DNA of 64,000 bases. It comes from Nostoc sp. ATCC 53789 (GTDB lineage Bacteria > Cyanobacteriota > Cyanobacteriia > Cyanobacteriales > Nostocaceae). A model generated the notes under the pieces. The model was given only the letters and a program-made list of their open reading frames with translations, made no database searches and was not told the origin of the DNA. This document shows, one piece after another, positions 52,415 through 62,751 of the stretch. The first letter of the stretch is position 1, and each line of letters opens with the position of its first letter. The stretch lies in contig NZ_CP046703.1 in NCBI RefSeq assembly GCF_009873495.1, positions 6,290,501 through 6,354,500 on the forward strand. The letters run 5' to 3'. The translations under genes were made by a program, and so were the position numbers.

Positions 52415-54493
52415 TCAGGATTCATAATTATTGGCAAGCAAGTATGGTAATTCAATAATGACTTCGGTTTTTATATTTAATTGCGAAATAACTTGAATAC
52501 TTCCTTGATGATTTTGGATAATCTGATAGCAAACAGTTAAACCTAAGCCTATACCTTTACCAACAGATTTAGTAGTGAAAAAGGGATCAAATACTTGGGA
52601 AATATTTTTATCATCTATACCTATACCATTATCAATAATTTTAATTGCCACACTATTTTTAGTATCTTTAGTTTGAATTATAATTTTTTTATCCAACTGT
52701 TCTGAATGTAATTCCAAAGCATCTATCGCATTTAGTAAAATCTGCATAAATACTTGATTTAGTTGTCGAGGATAACACTCAATTAAGGGAAAATTGTCAT
52801 ATTCTTTAATTACCTGGATAACTGGACAATCATGATGAGGATTCAGACGATGCTGTAGCAGCAACAAAGTACTATCAATTCCTTCATGAAGGTTAACTTT
52901 TTTGATCTCGGCTTCATCATGCCGAGAAAAATTTCTCAAAGAGAAAATAATCTCTTGAATTCGATTAGCGCCTGTATCCATAGAAGCTATAATTTGAGGC
53001 AAATCTTTTATTAAATAATCAAGTTCAATTTTTTCTGTATAGGTTTGAATCTCTGGATCTGAATAGCGTTGCTGATACCTGAAGATGAGATTGAATAAAT
53101 CTTGAGTATAGTTGTTGATGTGAGTGAGATTAGCATAAATAAAATTAATTGGATTATTAATTTCGTGGGCAATACCAGCAACTAGATTACCTAGTGAAGA
53201 CATTTTTTCTGTTTGAATTAAGTGCGATTCTGCCATTTTTAAATTATCTAAAGCTGTATGCAATTGTTCAGTTTTCATCTCTAGTTCCTGATTTTTTTGT
53301 AAAAGTTCTACTGTCCGCTCTTGCACTCTTTCTTCCAATGTTTGACGAGCTAGTTCTAATTCTTGAGTGCGTTGCGCTACCCTTTGCTCTAAATTATTGA
53401 TTAGGGTTGTGAGAGAATTAGCCATTTCCTGGTAAGCATTAGCCAACTGCCCAATTTCACCACCATTTTTAACATTAGGAATGGGGCTACTCAAATCACC
53501 TGCTGCTAAAGTTTTACTACGCTTTGCAAGTTGGATAATTGGGTTACTAATTTGTTGAGCTAGTAAATTAGCAATTAACACTGACAGTAGCACTGCTAAA
53601 CTTAACCCCAACCAAAACAAGCGGGTAAGAGTTAGCTTCGCCTCCTGAAAATATTTTGCTACAATTTGAATCTTGACAATAGCAATAGCCTTATTACCAG
53701 AATATATGGGAGCATAAATTGTATTTAATCCCAAATCTGGCTGAATCCGATAGACAGAGTGCTTTTGAGAAATATTTGGTAAAATTTGAGAATCAAAATA
53801 AGTTTTTTCCCAAATGTCTGGTTTCCAATCATAACTACTAGAGACGAAAAACTTTCCATCTAAAGAAATTATTTCCAGTCTGGTCGTCGGCTGGGAATAA
53901 TTTAAAAATTGTCGGAGCCATACTTTATCCATTAACTGTCCTGCAATTAAAGTTCCGAATGGCTTTCCAGTTCCATCACTACGGTAAATAGGTGAGCCTC
54001 CCAACAATACTAATCCTTGTGTCCCTGTATCAATTAACTCATGAGATAATTTATTCTGGTTATTTAAATATTTGATTTTTGCTTGTACTATTGGGAGATT
54101 AGATATTTGATTTCCGGCAGAGCCAATTATCTCTTTGTTTTTGGACTGAATCACCTTCACTACATCAAGATCAGTCGTGAATAATAGTTGAGTAGAAACT
54201 TCTTTTTTTATCCACCCTCGATCTGAATGTTGAACTGCATTATACAAATCAGTCCAATTAGCATAACTAGAAATTAAATTTGCAAGTCCCTTTTCTGTAG
54301 CAGCTGTATATCCACGAAAAGCTAAAACTTGATCATCAAGGCGAGTTTTTTCTAGTTCAATGAGTGGTTGTTCTACTAATTGCCAAACTGCACTGCTCAA
54401 AACGAAAACTGGTAATAAAGATGCTCCAAATGTAAAAACTAGAATTTTGGGTTGAAGTTTTTGCAAAAATTTTAGTCTTTTAAGGTTTATCAT
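52415..54493 (-). CDS. CHASE4-HAMP sensor histidine kinase
   Basis: About 692 residues. Two membrane helices (about 18-40 and 285-310) enclose a CHASE4-type extracytoplasmic sensor. A HAMP domain (NPIIQLAKRSKTLAAGDLSS, about 320-365) and a coiled coil lead to a HisKA box AGIAHEINNPINF (His about 444) and an HATPase domain with DNGIGIDD and GKGIGLGL. The pattern of the kinase core matches cyanobacterial NtrB-like kinases. No response regulator is adjacent. ATG at 54493 used; a TTG two codons upstream is also in frame. Confidence 0.88.
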   Translation of the reverse strand: MINLKRLKFLQKLQPKILVFTFGASLLPVFVLSSAVWQLVEQPLIELEKTRLDDQVLAFRGYTAATEKGLANLISSYANWTDLYNAVQHSDRGWIKKEVSTQLLFTTDLDVVKVIQSKNKEIIGSAGNQISNLPIVQAKIKYLNNQNKLSHELIDTGTQGLVLLGGSPIYRSDGTGKPFGTLIAGQLMDKVWLRQFLNYSQPTTRLEIISLDGKFFVSSSYDWKPDIWEKTYFDSQILPNISQKHSVYRIQPDLGLNTIYAPIYSGNKAIAIVKIQIVAKYFQEAKLTLTRLFWLGLSLAVLLSVLIANLLAQQISNPIIQLAKRSKTLAAGDLSSPIPNVKNGGEIGQLANAYQEMANSLTTLINNLEQRVAQRTQELELARQTLEERVQERTVELLQKNQELEMKTEQLHTALDNLKMAESHLIQTEKMSSLGNLVAGIAHEINNPINFIYANLTHINNYTQDLFNLIFRYQQRYSDPEIQTYTEKIELDYLIKDLPQIIASMDTGANRIQEIIFSLRNFSRHDEAEIKKVNLHEGIDSTLLLLQHRLNPHHDCPVIQVIKEYDNFPLIECYPRQLNQVFMQILLNAIDALELHSEQLDKKIIIQTKDTKNSVAIKIIDNGIGIDDKNISQVFDPFFTTKSVGKGIGLGLTVCYQIIQNHQGSIQVISQLNIKTEVIIELPYLLANNYES

Positions 54494-54740
54494 CTGCAAG
54501 TACCTTTGACGAATTATCTGGAATTTTTAACACGCTTGATTTAAGCAATGCAGATGTCATCCTAACTTACCAGAAAGAGGGAAAGGGAAAATGGTGGTAA
54601 ATGTTGCATACAACTATTTTAGATTCCTCCACAAAGTATAAAATCTATATTTTGGATAGCTTTTTGGTCAGAAGCAAATCGCAGCCGCAGTGAATTAACT
54701 CAAATTATTTAGGGACAAGTATAGTTAAGCTATTTTTAAA

Positions 54741-54782
54741 TATTCAAATCAAGTATATGCTCACATTTACTTGATTTGAATA
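54741..54782. repeat. perfect 14-base inverted repeat
   Basis: TATTCAAATCAAGT and ACTTGATTTGAATA are exact reverse complements with a 14-base loop. Could be a hairpin or operator; unknown. Confidence 0.55.
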
Positions 54783-54926
54783 ACTATCTTGTGTAAGAAG
54801 GCAATAGGCAATAGGAAAGAAGGCTTTTTGAGTTATACGGAGTTTTTCACGCAATCAAATATGAGTCCTATAACACTATATTTATCATTCAATACGCTTG
54901 GGTTAGCCATAAAAACTTTAAACTGT

Positions 54927-54999
54927 GTAAGTTGGTTTAAAGAACGGAACCCAACATCAAGAGTTAATTGTTGGGTTTCGTTCCTCAAGCCAACCTACG
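54927..54999. repeat. GTAAGTTGG...CCAACCTAC palindromic dispersed repeat
   Basis: The two arms contain AACGGAACCCAACA and TGTTGGGTTTCGTTCC-type complements. Related to the outer repeat at 49705-49867. Confidence 0.7.
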
Positions 55000-55340
55000 A
55001 TTATCCTTAACCCAGGCGTATTTATTTATCATTGCAATAATTAATGTCCTAAAGCTTCGGCTTTTGTCCAGCCATACATATACTCCGCTCTCTCATTGTG
55101 TCCTTATGCTCTCTCTATAGGTATTTTTGTTTGAAGGCAACACGCGGTAAATTTACATCTAGTAGTCCACTAGACTAACTTTAATAGATGAATAAGTTCC
55201 TAGTCAGGACTTAAATGATTGATTTGAACGCTAAAGTGCTTAGTACGATCCTAGTAAACTTGGCTTGATAGACTCTATTTATGTTGTGCGATCGCGTTAG
55301 CTTTAGTAGATAAGTTAAATTAATAAAAAAGCTTGTATTG

Positions 55341-56525
55341 ATGAATCAAAGCGTAAGTGTTGCTCCCAGCCTAGAAGAACACACCCATGAAAATCCTGTT
55401 GTTACCAAACAACAGCTATTTACGAAGCAATTAATTGTCCTTGTCTTGGAAATGCTTCTGGCATTACCTCTGGGTTTACTCCTCGCCAAGTTCCAAATTG
55501 GCAGGATTGCCTGGATATTTGGCGGGATTGCTGCTGGTACAGTAGTTCTTCAAGGGTGTCGAATTTTTTATCAATATTATCCTCAACCTAACCGCACTGC
55601 TAGAAAAGTGGGAATGGCACTTGTAGGCTTAACTGTCGGCGCTTCCAATACCCACGGTAATCTAGCTAGTGTTGCTTCTGGTATTCCCATATTTATTTTT
55701 CTGACCTTGTTTCTGCTGCTGAGTGGAAGTTGTATTGGTTATATGTATGCCCGACTCAGCAAAACCAACCTATTGACAGCAATGCTGGCTACTGTTCCTG
55801 GTGGTGTCGGAATTATGGCTGCGATCGCAGCCGATTACAATAAAAATGTCAGCTTAGTTGCCCTAGTTCAGGCGATTCGCGTCACTTCAGTAGTGGTTTT
55901 GATCCCCTTCATCGCTAAAACATCAGCTGGTAATTACTATCCACAAACGCTCCCAATCAACGCTGATTGGCTCAATCTCGATCCATCTCAACTAGAATTA
56001 CTCTTGTTAATACTCCTAATCACTGCATTAGTAGTTTATCCAGCTATATTATTTCAAATTCCCGCCGGCGATTTCTTTGGTGCATTGTTGATTGGCATCG
56101 GGTTTAATCCTCTGCTACATTGGCTGCCTTTTGTGGGTGATATTAGTTTTAGTCCGCCGCCAATAATAAACTTATTGGGTCAAATGCTCCTGGGAATTAC
56201 CATTGGTGAGTATTGGGGAGACAAACCCAACTTTCAGAAGCGGACTGTCGGCTATGCCTTGATGTCTGTAGGGATGACTCTCATTGCCGGAGCGATCGCT
56301 GCTATACTTGCCATGCAATTCACCTCTTGGGACTGGTTAACCTGTTTGCTAGTCACAGCACCAGGAGGATCGGCAGAAATGATTTTGGTTTCCCTGGCAT
56401 TAAATCATAATGTTGAAATTGTCACAACTGGTCATTTAGTGCGACTAATTGCGATTAACAGTTCCCTACCTCTTTGGGTGTTTTTGTTTCGCCGCCTGGA
56501 TGAGCAACTTTCTGAATCAGTTTAA
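55341..56525 (+). CDS. AbrB-family integral membrane protein (PF05145-like)
   Basis: 394 residues with about ten membrane segments in two similar halves. GLLLAKFQIGRIAWIFGGIAAG, MLATVPGGVGIMAAIAADY and LVTAPGGSAEMILVSL show the duplicated PGG(V/S) motif of this family, often misnamed ammonia monooxygenase. It should be a transporter or regulator; substrate unknown. ATG at 55341 is preceded by a TTG in frame. Confidence 0.8.
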   Translation: MNQSVSVAPSLEEHTHENPVVTKQQLFTKQLIVLVLEMLLALPLGLLLAKFQIGRIAWIFGGIAAGTVVLQGCRIFYQYYPQPNRTARKVGMALVGLTVGASNTHGNLASVASGIPIFIFLTLFLLLSGSCIGYMYARLSKTNLLTAMLATVPGGVGIMAAIAADYNKNVSLVALVQAIRVTSVVVLIPFIAKTSAGNYYPQTLPINADWLNLDPSQLELLLLILLITALVVYPAILFQIPAGDFFGALLIGIGFNPLLHWLPFVGDISFSPPPIINLLGQMLLGITIGEYWGDKPNFQKRTVGYALMSVGMTLIAGAIAAILAMQFTSWDWLTCLLVTAPGGSAEMILVSLALNHNVEIVTTGHLVRLIAINSSLPLWVFLFRRLDEQLSESV

Positions 56526-56543
56526 TTAATGAAGGTATTAAGA

Positions 56544-56695
56544 ATTGGAAATTGGGAATTGGGAATTGGGAATTGGGCACTGGTACTGAGTACAGTCGTA
56601 CTCCTTTGGAGAAGCATAGCCTCTCGTAGAGAAGTATGGGGCATTAGTTTTTGACAAATGACAAATGACAAATGACAAATGACTAATGACAAAAT
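56544..56695. repeat. GGAATTG low-complexity tract plus ATGACAA heptameric array
   Basis: Three parts: tandem GGGAATTGGG units (to about 56580), a GTACT...AGCATAGCCTCTCGTAGAG palindromic piece, and five tandem GACAAAT units (56655-56692). No gene. Confidence 0.7.
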
Positions 56696-56736
56696 TAGCT
56701 TATCCTTTTGTTATCCAAACACTAAGGATGCTTTAG

Positions 56737-57552
56737 ATGGTTGCTCAAATCCAAGAACTTGAAGCGCAGCACTGGGTTAAAACTCGTTCTTCCCTCGACC
56801 CTAACGAATCCACTTTCCTGATTTGGAAAGGTAAGATTTATGCCTTTATCCCCGGCGAGAAAAGACAACTTCTATTTAAAATGCTGGGATTGAGTGTTAG
56901 CCGATGTATTCCCACAGCAGAGGGTAGCTGGGATTTTACTTCTAGAGAACTGACTTACTACCTTAACCCAAAAACAGATGAAATCTTACGCAAGTGGGAG
57001 AATCCTTGGACAAGTGAGACAGTTCCGGTAATCCACGTCGCCAATAATCCAGTGCAGGGTAAGTTTGAGGGAAATTTCCCTGCACAAGTAGATGGTGACA
57101 GCACAACCTTCGTTTTTGACATATTTCCCTATTACCCCAATCCCCTAGCAGACGATCCCAAATTTGCCGAATACAGCCCAAATCCAATTTATCAGGCAGC
57201 AGAATTGTTTAAATTAACTGTGCCAACCGCAGATTTATTCAACTCAGCGCTTCCCTCAGTTTCTGAACTCAAACTGAGTTGGGATCGGATTGGTCAATGG
57301 CTTCCCTGGATGAAAATGGGCGATCGCCCCGGTCAACTGATCTACAGTGCTGTTGGCAGCAAAGTCAAGGGTTTAACAGAACTGCCCTCACTGCTGCAAG
57401 ACGAAATTAATAACCGTATTCCTCTATATAAACAAGCCCCAAAAGCATTGATAGATGGGGAAGATATGACTTCCTGGTTGTACTTCCAAAAGCACTTTCA
57501 GTCTTATTTAGCTGGTGAAATCTTCCCGCTTCCCCAAGCAGAAGAATTGTAA
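56737..57552 (+). CDS. DUF1838-family protein
   Basis: 271 residues, soluble. HWVKTRSSLDPNESTFLIWK, YAFIPGEKRQLLFKMLG, YYLNPKTDEILRKWENPW and PVIHVANNPVQG are strings seen in DUF1838 proteins. No catalytic residues can be assigned. ATG at 56737 with AAGGA upstream. It stands alone. Confidence 0.75.
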   Translation: MVAQIQELEAQHWVKTRSSLDPNESTFLIWKGKIYAFIPGEKRQLLFKMLGLSVSRCIPTAEGSWDFTSRELTYYLNPKTDEILRKWENPWTSETVPVIHVANNPVQGKFEGNFPAQVDGDSTTFVFDIFPYYPNPLADDPKFAEYSPNPIYQAAELFKLTVPTADLFNSALPSVSELKLSWDRIGQWLPWMKMGDRPGQLIYSAVGSKVKGLTELPSLLQDEINNRIPLYKQAPKALIDGEDMTSWLYFQKHFQSYLAGEIFPLPQAEEL

Positions 57553-57974
57553 ATTACAGCAGTTTTCATGTATTTGAAGCACATCTGTCGTAGGGGCAAT
57601 TCATGAATTGCCCCTACAGCGTGGTCTATTTACCTGAAAATAGCTGTAACTGGAGGACACGCAAAGAGAGATAATTTAGAGTTTGGTGACTATATCTATA
57701 TATAGATAAACGAGAGTTAGATAAACCGTTCCTGCTTTAACCTTGTGTTCCAATTTGTCACTCTCCGAGGCGGAGAGGGACAGGTTTTGCCTAGGGATTT
57801 CCAAGAAATAAACGAACCACAGAGACGCAGAGAACACAGAGAGAGGAGAAATAGAGAGGGTTTTTTGTCCGTTTTGGGATATTTTTTTTATTTGGAAGTC
57901 CCCTAGTAAAAACAGGGAGAGGTCTTTTTATTAGTCTGATTAGACAGCAACTATATGACCCGTCGAACTGTCCT
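57553..57974. other. intergenic region with repeats
   Basis: Holds the perfect palindrome 57590-57617 and a CACAGAGACGCAGAGAACACAG-type repeat at 57812-57845. No gene is seen. Confidence 0.5.
57590..57617. repeat. perfect 28-base palindrome
   Basis: GTAGGGGCAATTCA followed by its exact complement TGAATTGCCCCTAC. It is a dispersed repeat; a copy with one mismatch is at 25076. Confidence 0.8.
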
Positions 57975-58958
57975 TCAATCAAATTTCGCCTCCTGTCCTG
58001 AACAATCAAATAGATGTAAACCTAACCGTTGGGAAAGTTCTTCACACACCTTCACCCCTCGCACACTATTACCACGCACATCTAGCAGGGGCGAAAAAAC
58101 CCCAATACCCATCTTATTGGGTACAACTGCGATAATCCCACCACAAACTCCGCTTTTTGCCGGAATCCCAATTTTGTAAGCCCACTCACCGGCAAAGTTG
58201 TACATTCCACAGGTGTACATCACACTCAGAATATCTTTGATGTAACGCTTATCTACCGCCTGTTCTTTGGTGATGGGGTTCATACCTTTGTTAGCCAGAG
58301 TAGCCGCCATCACTGCTAAGTCTTCGCAATTCACTATCACAGCACATTGCTGGAAATAAAGATCCAGCGCCTCTTCTATATTCCGGTCAATCATGCCAAA
58401 GTTGAGCATCAAATGCGCCATTGCGCGGTTGCGATGCCCTGTACTGCGTTCTGAGGTAAAAACTGAAATGTCAACGAACACGTCCCGGCCGATATATCGC
58501 TTGTACATATCCAGCATTCGGTTAAGACGTTCCGTTGGGCCGGAACCTTTGATTAAGCTAGTGGTTGCGATCGCACCAGCGTTTACCATTGGGTTATAAG
58601 GTCGCTTCGATTGCTCATCTAAAACGATCGCGTTGAATGCATCGCCTGTCGGTTCTACGCCAACTCTAGTTAAAACGTAATCCAGTCCATGATCTTCTAA
58701 GGCAAGTCCATAAGCAAACACTTTAGAAATCGACTGAATGGTAAAAAGTTGGTCGTAATCGCCAACTTTATAAATCTGACCATCTACTGTGACAATACAA
58801 ATGCTGAACAAATCCGGGTTTACCTTTGCCAATTCTGGAATATATTTCGCTACTGCACCCTCTTGCAGTAACTTGTACTGAGAATGCAATTCCTGAAGAA
58901 CAGCTAATAATGGCGATGAATCTATTTCTAAATCTCTCTGATTTACTTGGCTTGTCAT
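57975..58958 (-). CDS. glsA: glutaminase A
   Basis: 327 residues from the ATG at 58958. It hydrolyses glutamine to glutamate and ammonia. The S-x-x-K pair (SISKVF, about 75-80), NPMVNAGAIATTSLI (about 122-136) and the C-terminal GIPAKSGVCGGI fit the serine-dependent beta-lactamase-like GlsA fold. A GTG at 58988 would add ten residues; GTG at 58961 is also possible. GGGGAG sits upstream at somewhat long spacing. Confidence 0.92.
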   Translation of the reverse strand: MTSQVNQRDLEIDSSPLLAVLQELHSQYKLLQEGAVAKYIPELAKVNPDLFSICIVTVDGQIYKVGDYDQLFTIQSISKVFAYGLALEDHGLDYVLTRVGVEPTGDAFNAIVLDEQSKRPYNPMVNAGAIATTSLIKGSGPTERLNRMLDMYKRYIGRDVFVDISVFTSERSTGHRNRAMAHLMLNFGMIDRNIEEALDLYFQQCAVIVNCEDLAVMAATLANKGMNPITKEQAVDKRYIKDILSVMYTCGMYNFAGEWAYKIGIPAKSGVCGGIIAVVPNKMGIGVFSPLLDVRGNSVRGVKVCEELSQRLGLHLFDCSGQEAKFD

Positions 58959-59847
58959 CACGCTGGTAGCACTCCCCAAAATACTCACTATATATAGTAG
59001 GGGTGCAGCCGTACATCCCTACAGCCGCAAAGATTTTGAAAAAGATAGTTTGCTCTAAAAAATCATCTTTGAGCAATTACTTAGTACCAAAAATAGCTGT
59101 TGTTGTTTTTGATACCAACAAAAATTGATCTACAAGCGATCGCGAAGATTTCCTAATTTTTTCATCATTAATCACGAAAAATATTAAGTTGAGTATACTT
59201 CTTTATTTTATACTCAGTAACACTGGGGTTAAGGGTAATATTAATCACTTATCTACGTTGACTTATGGGGAATAAAAGTCATGATTAATCTAAGTAGAAA
59301 AAACATCTTAAACTCAAACTAATTTGCATAATTATTGTAGATGTAACTCATATCACGACTTATTCATAGGGAAATCTAAATATTTGATTAAATAAACGAT
59401 TTTAAGTATTTATGCCGATGTCATTTAATTAAAGTTATATTATCTTCTTATAGGAAATAGTGAAAATACATGTTATCTAGAATACACGAGTAGTAGTGAG
59501 CCTTTAGAACAGAAGTCAACAGGGTGTCGTCATTTTGGCGTGCAAGAAGCGTAAAGTTTTTTGAAGAAATTTTTGAGTTGCAGAAAAAAGCGTTACATAG
59601 CCAAAGTCCGCCTTTGAGAAAGGTTTCACCCTTAAATTTGGAACTTTAATTTGATTGAGCAGTCGATAATTACGCTAAAACCCTGATCCCCAAGCCAAAA
59701 GGTTCGTGTTAGTCTGTTGCGAGTTATAAATAACAAAGTGAAAACGGAACGAGTTCGAGTTTTTCAGAAGGGAAATCACTTTCACGAGTGAAAAATCCCG
59801 CAATTTATAAAACTTAAAGTTCTACAGTCGCTTTCAAAAACGGACGC
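58959..59847. other. long intergenic region upstream of the RlpA gene
   Basis: About 890 bases, AT-rich. No gene is seen. A short repeat-like GC patch is near 58995-59025. It is long enough for regulatory RNA or a long leader, but no conserved motif was recognised. Confidence 0.5.
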
Positions 59848-60957
59848 ATGAATCAAAGACATTTGTGGATTATTGTTGCCCTGTCTATGGCTGTTTTGGG
59901 CATACCTTCAGTCGGTTGTACTCAAACCACCAAGGGAAATGCTCTAGCATCCCAAAAATCACCTGCCCCTGATGTGGTTAAGGTGGGAGAGTACCAATCC
60001 AGAGCAGGGAGACAAACCTTGGATGCTGTGATTACAGAAATTCATCCTCACAACATTAGAGGACGTAAGGCGGCAACCCTTTTTATCCGAAATATACCTG
60101 TTCTCACCTTTTTGAGTTCTGTATCAAATACGAATTTTGAATCTAAAAAAGTTGGTGCAATTGGAAATACTGGGGGCGTACAAGAGTACGCCCTTATTGC
60201 TAGCAATTCACCAAAGGCACTGAATGCTGACGACGTAACAGATGTGAGTAACCAGATTAGCTCCTCTGACAATGACCCGGTTCAGATAGCTGGTGTAGTA
60301 GCAGCTAAGATCAACCAGTTGAATCGGGAAAGTGTAGACGGCAGTAAAATTACCGTCAGTTGGAAAGCAGGGGAAAAATCTAATGCCAATCAAGCACAAA
60401 ACAAAAGCGCTCCCTCCCGGCAAGATGGCGATCGCTATGTAATCAAAATTAATGGCGAAGAATTGGTCGAAATCAACGAAGCTACACGATTAGCACAGAC
60501 CAATCCCACCAAAAATTTGGCAGAAGATGCATTGCAAGCAACTAATCGCCTGCGGAGGCTACTAGGCAATGCATCTCCCCTAAAAGAAATTGCTAATTTA
60601 CCAGTCCGTCAACCAGTCTCAATACCAAAGCTGCCTCAACAGATTGCCGTTGGAGTAGTGCAAGCCACTTTGAGAGGCATGGCTTCTTATTACGGCTATG
60701 ACGGTTCTGGTACTCAGACTGCAAGCGGTCAGAGATTCAACCCAGAAGCAATGACTGCTGCTCATCGCAGCTTACCCTTTGGTACGCAAGTGCGTGTAAC
60801 CAATACCCGCAACGGTCGTTCTGTAGTGCTGCGAATTAATGACCGAGGCCCATTCATTCGGGGGCGAGTCATTGACGTATCTGCTGGCGCGGCTCGAATT
60901 TTGGGAATGATGGGTAGTGGTGTTGCACCAGTACATATTGAAGTTTTGGGAAAATAA
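59848..60957 (+). CDS. RlpA-like septal lipoprotein (double-psi beta-barrel)
   Basis: 369 residues. The N-terminal hydrophobic helix leads to a lipobox-like SVGC (Cys about 24), so it should be lipid-anchored in the envelope. Residues of about 25-275 are not recognised. The RlpA domain (about 275-369) shows GMASYYGYDGSGTQTASG, FNPEAMTAAHRSLPFGT, VRVTNTRNGRSVVLRINDRG and IDVSAGAARILGM. It probably binds or cleaves glycan strands at septa. The catalytic residues are plausibly present but not proven. Confidence 0.83.
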   Translation: MNQRHLWIIVALSMAVLGIPSVGCTQTTKGNALASQKSPAPDVVKVGEYQSRAGRQTLDAVITEIHPHNIRGRKAATLFIRNIPVLTFLSSVSNTNFESKKVGAIGNTGGVQEYALIASNSPKALNADDVTDVSNQISSSDNDPVQIAGVVAAKINQLNRESVDGSKITVSWKAGEKSNANQAQNKSAPSRQDGDRYVIKINGEELVEINEATRLAQTNPTKNLAEDALQATNRLRRLLGNASPLKEIANLPVRQPVSIPKLPQQIAVGVVQATLRGMASYYGYDGSGTQTASGQRFNPEAMTAAHRSLPFGTQVRVTNTRNGRSVVLRINDRGPFIRGRVIDVSAGAARILGMMGSGVAPVHIEVLGK

Positions 60958-60963
60958 TCGAGT

Positions 60964-61024
60964 AGGTTACAGGTTACAGGTTACAGGGAAAAGATTATTC
61001 CCTATCACCTGTCACCTATAACCT
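60964..61024. repeat. tandem and inverted GGTTACA/CACCTGT repeat
   Basis: Tandem AGGTTAC units (GTTACAGGTTACAGG) and their approximate complements (CACCTGTCACCTATAACC) form a hairpin after the RlpA gene; it may act as a transcript end. Confidence 0.65.
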
Positions 61025-61143
61025 TTCCCCTAAATCCAATTCAAGTTCCGTATCACTTAATTCCCCTAGTTCAATCAACTCTTCCCTCTGTTTCAGATAT
61101 AAACTAACGGGGGAGGGATCGATAAGAACTAGGGGTATTTTTT

Positions 61144-62751
61144 GTGCGCCTGCTGACAACAGTCGCAGCTTTACGCTGCTATTTAACTAAACGCTGCTCA
61201 GAAAACAAGCTGATTGCGGTTACTGAGGATCTAAGACTAGATGAGATAACTGGCTGGTATCAGACGGCAGTCGGTCTAGTGCCAACGATGGGGAATTTGC
61301 ATCAAGGTCATTTAAGCTTGATCCAACGGGCGCGGCAAGAAAATTCTACGGTGATTGTGAGTATTTTCGTCAATCCCCTGCAATTTGCTCCTAACGAGGA
61401 TTACCAACGCTATCCCCGGACTTTAGAGCAAGACCAAAAACTTTGCGAACAAGCTGGGGTAGATGCCATTTTTGCACCGACTCCTGAAGAAATGGCAGTT
61501 CCCCAGAAGAGTATACAAGAATCAAAGGTTACACAAGTTATACCCCCATCTGCTATGATGACAGGCTTGTGTGGTCGTTCTCGCCTGTGTCATTTTCAAG
61601 GTGTCGCTACGATTGTTACCAAGCTTTTCAACTTGGTACAGCCTGACCGTGCCTACTTTGGCCAAAAAGATGGTCAGCAACTGGCAATTATTAAACGCTT
61701 AGTAGCTGACTTAAATTTGCCAGTAGAAATTGTTGCTTGTCCAACAGTGCGGGAAGCGTCGGGTCTTGCCTTCAGTTCTCGTAATCAATATTTGACTGCA
61801 ACGGCAAAAGAACAAGCAGCAGCATTATATCGCGGCTTGCGACGGGCTGAAGCTGCATTCATTGCAGGCGATCGCAATAGCAACAAGTTGATAGCAGTGG
61901 TACAGCAAGAAGTGGCAATGGTCAGCACAATTTTAGTGGAATATATTGAATTAGTTGAACCGACTACGTTGATGTCTTTAGAAAAAGTTGAGGAGGAAGG
62001 AATGTTGGCGATCGCAGCTCGTCTTGGTTCTACACGTTTGATTGACAATATCATCTTGCGCGATCGTCAACCCATCATCGCCATTGATGGCCCCGCCGGG
62101 GCTGGAAAATCCACAGTGGCGCGGCAAGTGGCAGCAAACCTGGGTTTAGTCTATTTAGATACAGGAGCAATGTACCGTGCTGTCACTTGGCTTGTACTGC
62201 AAAAGGGGATTGCTATTGATGATGAGTGTGCGATCGCTGAATTAACTAACCTGTGTAAAATTGAACTTACTCCTACCCAGGATTTACAATCGTCCGTGCG
62301 GGTTTGGATTAACGGTACTGATGTTACCCAGGTAATTCGCACCATTGAGGTAACTTCTCTTGTATCTGCGATCGCAGCCCAAAGCGCTGTCCGTCAAGCA
62401 CTGGTTAAACAACAACAAAGCTGGGGTAAAAAAGGTGGTTTAGTCGCTGAGGGACGAGACATTGGTACTCACGTTTTCCCCGATGCTGAAGTGAAAATCT
62501 TCTTAACTGCCTCTGTGAGTGAACGCGCCCGTCGCCGCCAAGAAGACTTTAATAAACAAGGTCAATCCGCAATCAATTTAGAGCAGCTAGAACGAGATAT
62601 TGCCGAACGTGACTGGAAAGATAGCACACGCAAAGTTTCGCCTTTGCAAAAAGCAGCAGATGCCATTGAACTTCAAACTGATGGTTTGGATGTGTCTGAA
62701 GTCACGGCACAAATTGTTAACTATTACCAGCAGCGTTTATCTCAGTGCTAA
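61144..62751 (+). CDS. panC/cmk: bifunctional pantoate-beta-alanine ligase/cytidylate kinase
   Basis: 535 residues, the cyanobacterial fused form. The PanC half (about 1-300) has VGLVPTMGNLHQGHLSLI with the HxGH site, and makes pantothenate from pantoate and beta-alanine. The Cmk half (about 305-530) has IAIDGPAGAGKST and LDTGAMYRAVT and phosphorylates CMP. A divergent insert of about 25 residues sits after residue 15, as in other Nostoc. GTG start at 61144; no ATG is available. Confidence 0.93.
   Translation: MRLLTTVAALRCYLTKRCSENKLIAVTEDLRLDEITGWYQTAVGLVPTMGNLHQGHLSLIQRARQENSTVIVSIFVNPLQFAPNEDYQRYPRTLEQDQKLCEQAGVDAIFAPTPEEMAVPQKSIQESKVTQVIPPSAMMTGLCGRSRLCHFQGVATIVTKLFNLVQPDRAYFGQKDGQQLAIIKRLVADLNLPVEIVACPTVREASGLAFSSRNQYLTATAKEQAAALYRGLRRAEAAFIAGDRNSNKLIAVVQQEVAMVSTILVEYIELVEPTTLMSLEKVEEEGMLAIAARLGSTRLIDNIILRDRQPIIAIDGPAGAGKSTVARQVAANLGLVYLDTGAMYRAVTWLVLQKGIAIDDECAIAELTNLCKIELTPTQDLQSSVRVWINGTDVTQVIRTIEVTSLVSAIAAQSAVRQALVKQQQSWGKKGGLVAEGRDIGTHVFPDAEVKIFLTASVSERARRRQEDFNKQGQSAINLEQLERDIAERDWKDSTRKVSPLQKAADAIELQTDGLDVSEVTAQIVNYYQQRLSQC

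Larger units (their letters stand above)
54494..55340. other. long intergenic region with two inverted repeats
   Basis: No convincing gene over 850 bases. It holds a perfect 14-base inverted repeat at 54741-54782 and a dispersed palindromic repeat at 54927-54999. The divergent promoters of the histidine kinase and the AbrB-type gene lie here. Confidence 0.5.

Noticed and set aside
54789..55010. 73-codon open frame in the intergenic region
   Set aside because: Its 3' half is a dispersed palindromic repeat; no gene features.
55341..56525. Ammonia monooxygenase
   Set aside because: That name is a common misannotation of this AbrB-type membrane family; no metal site is present.
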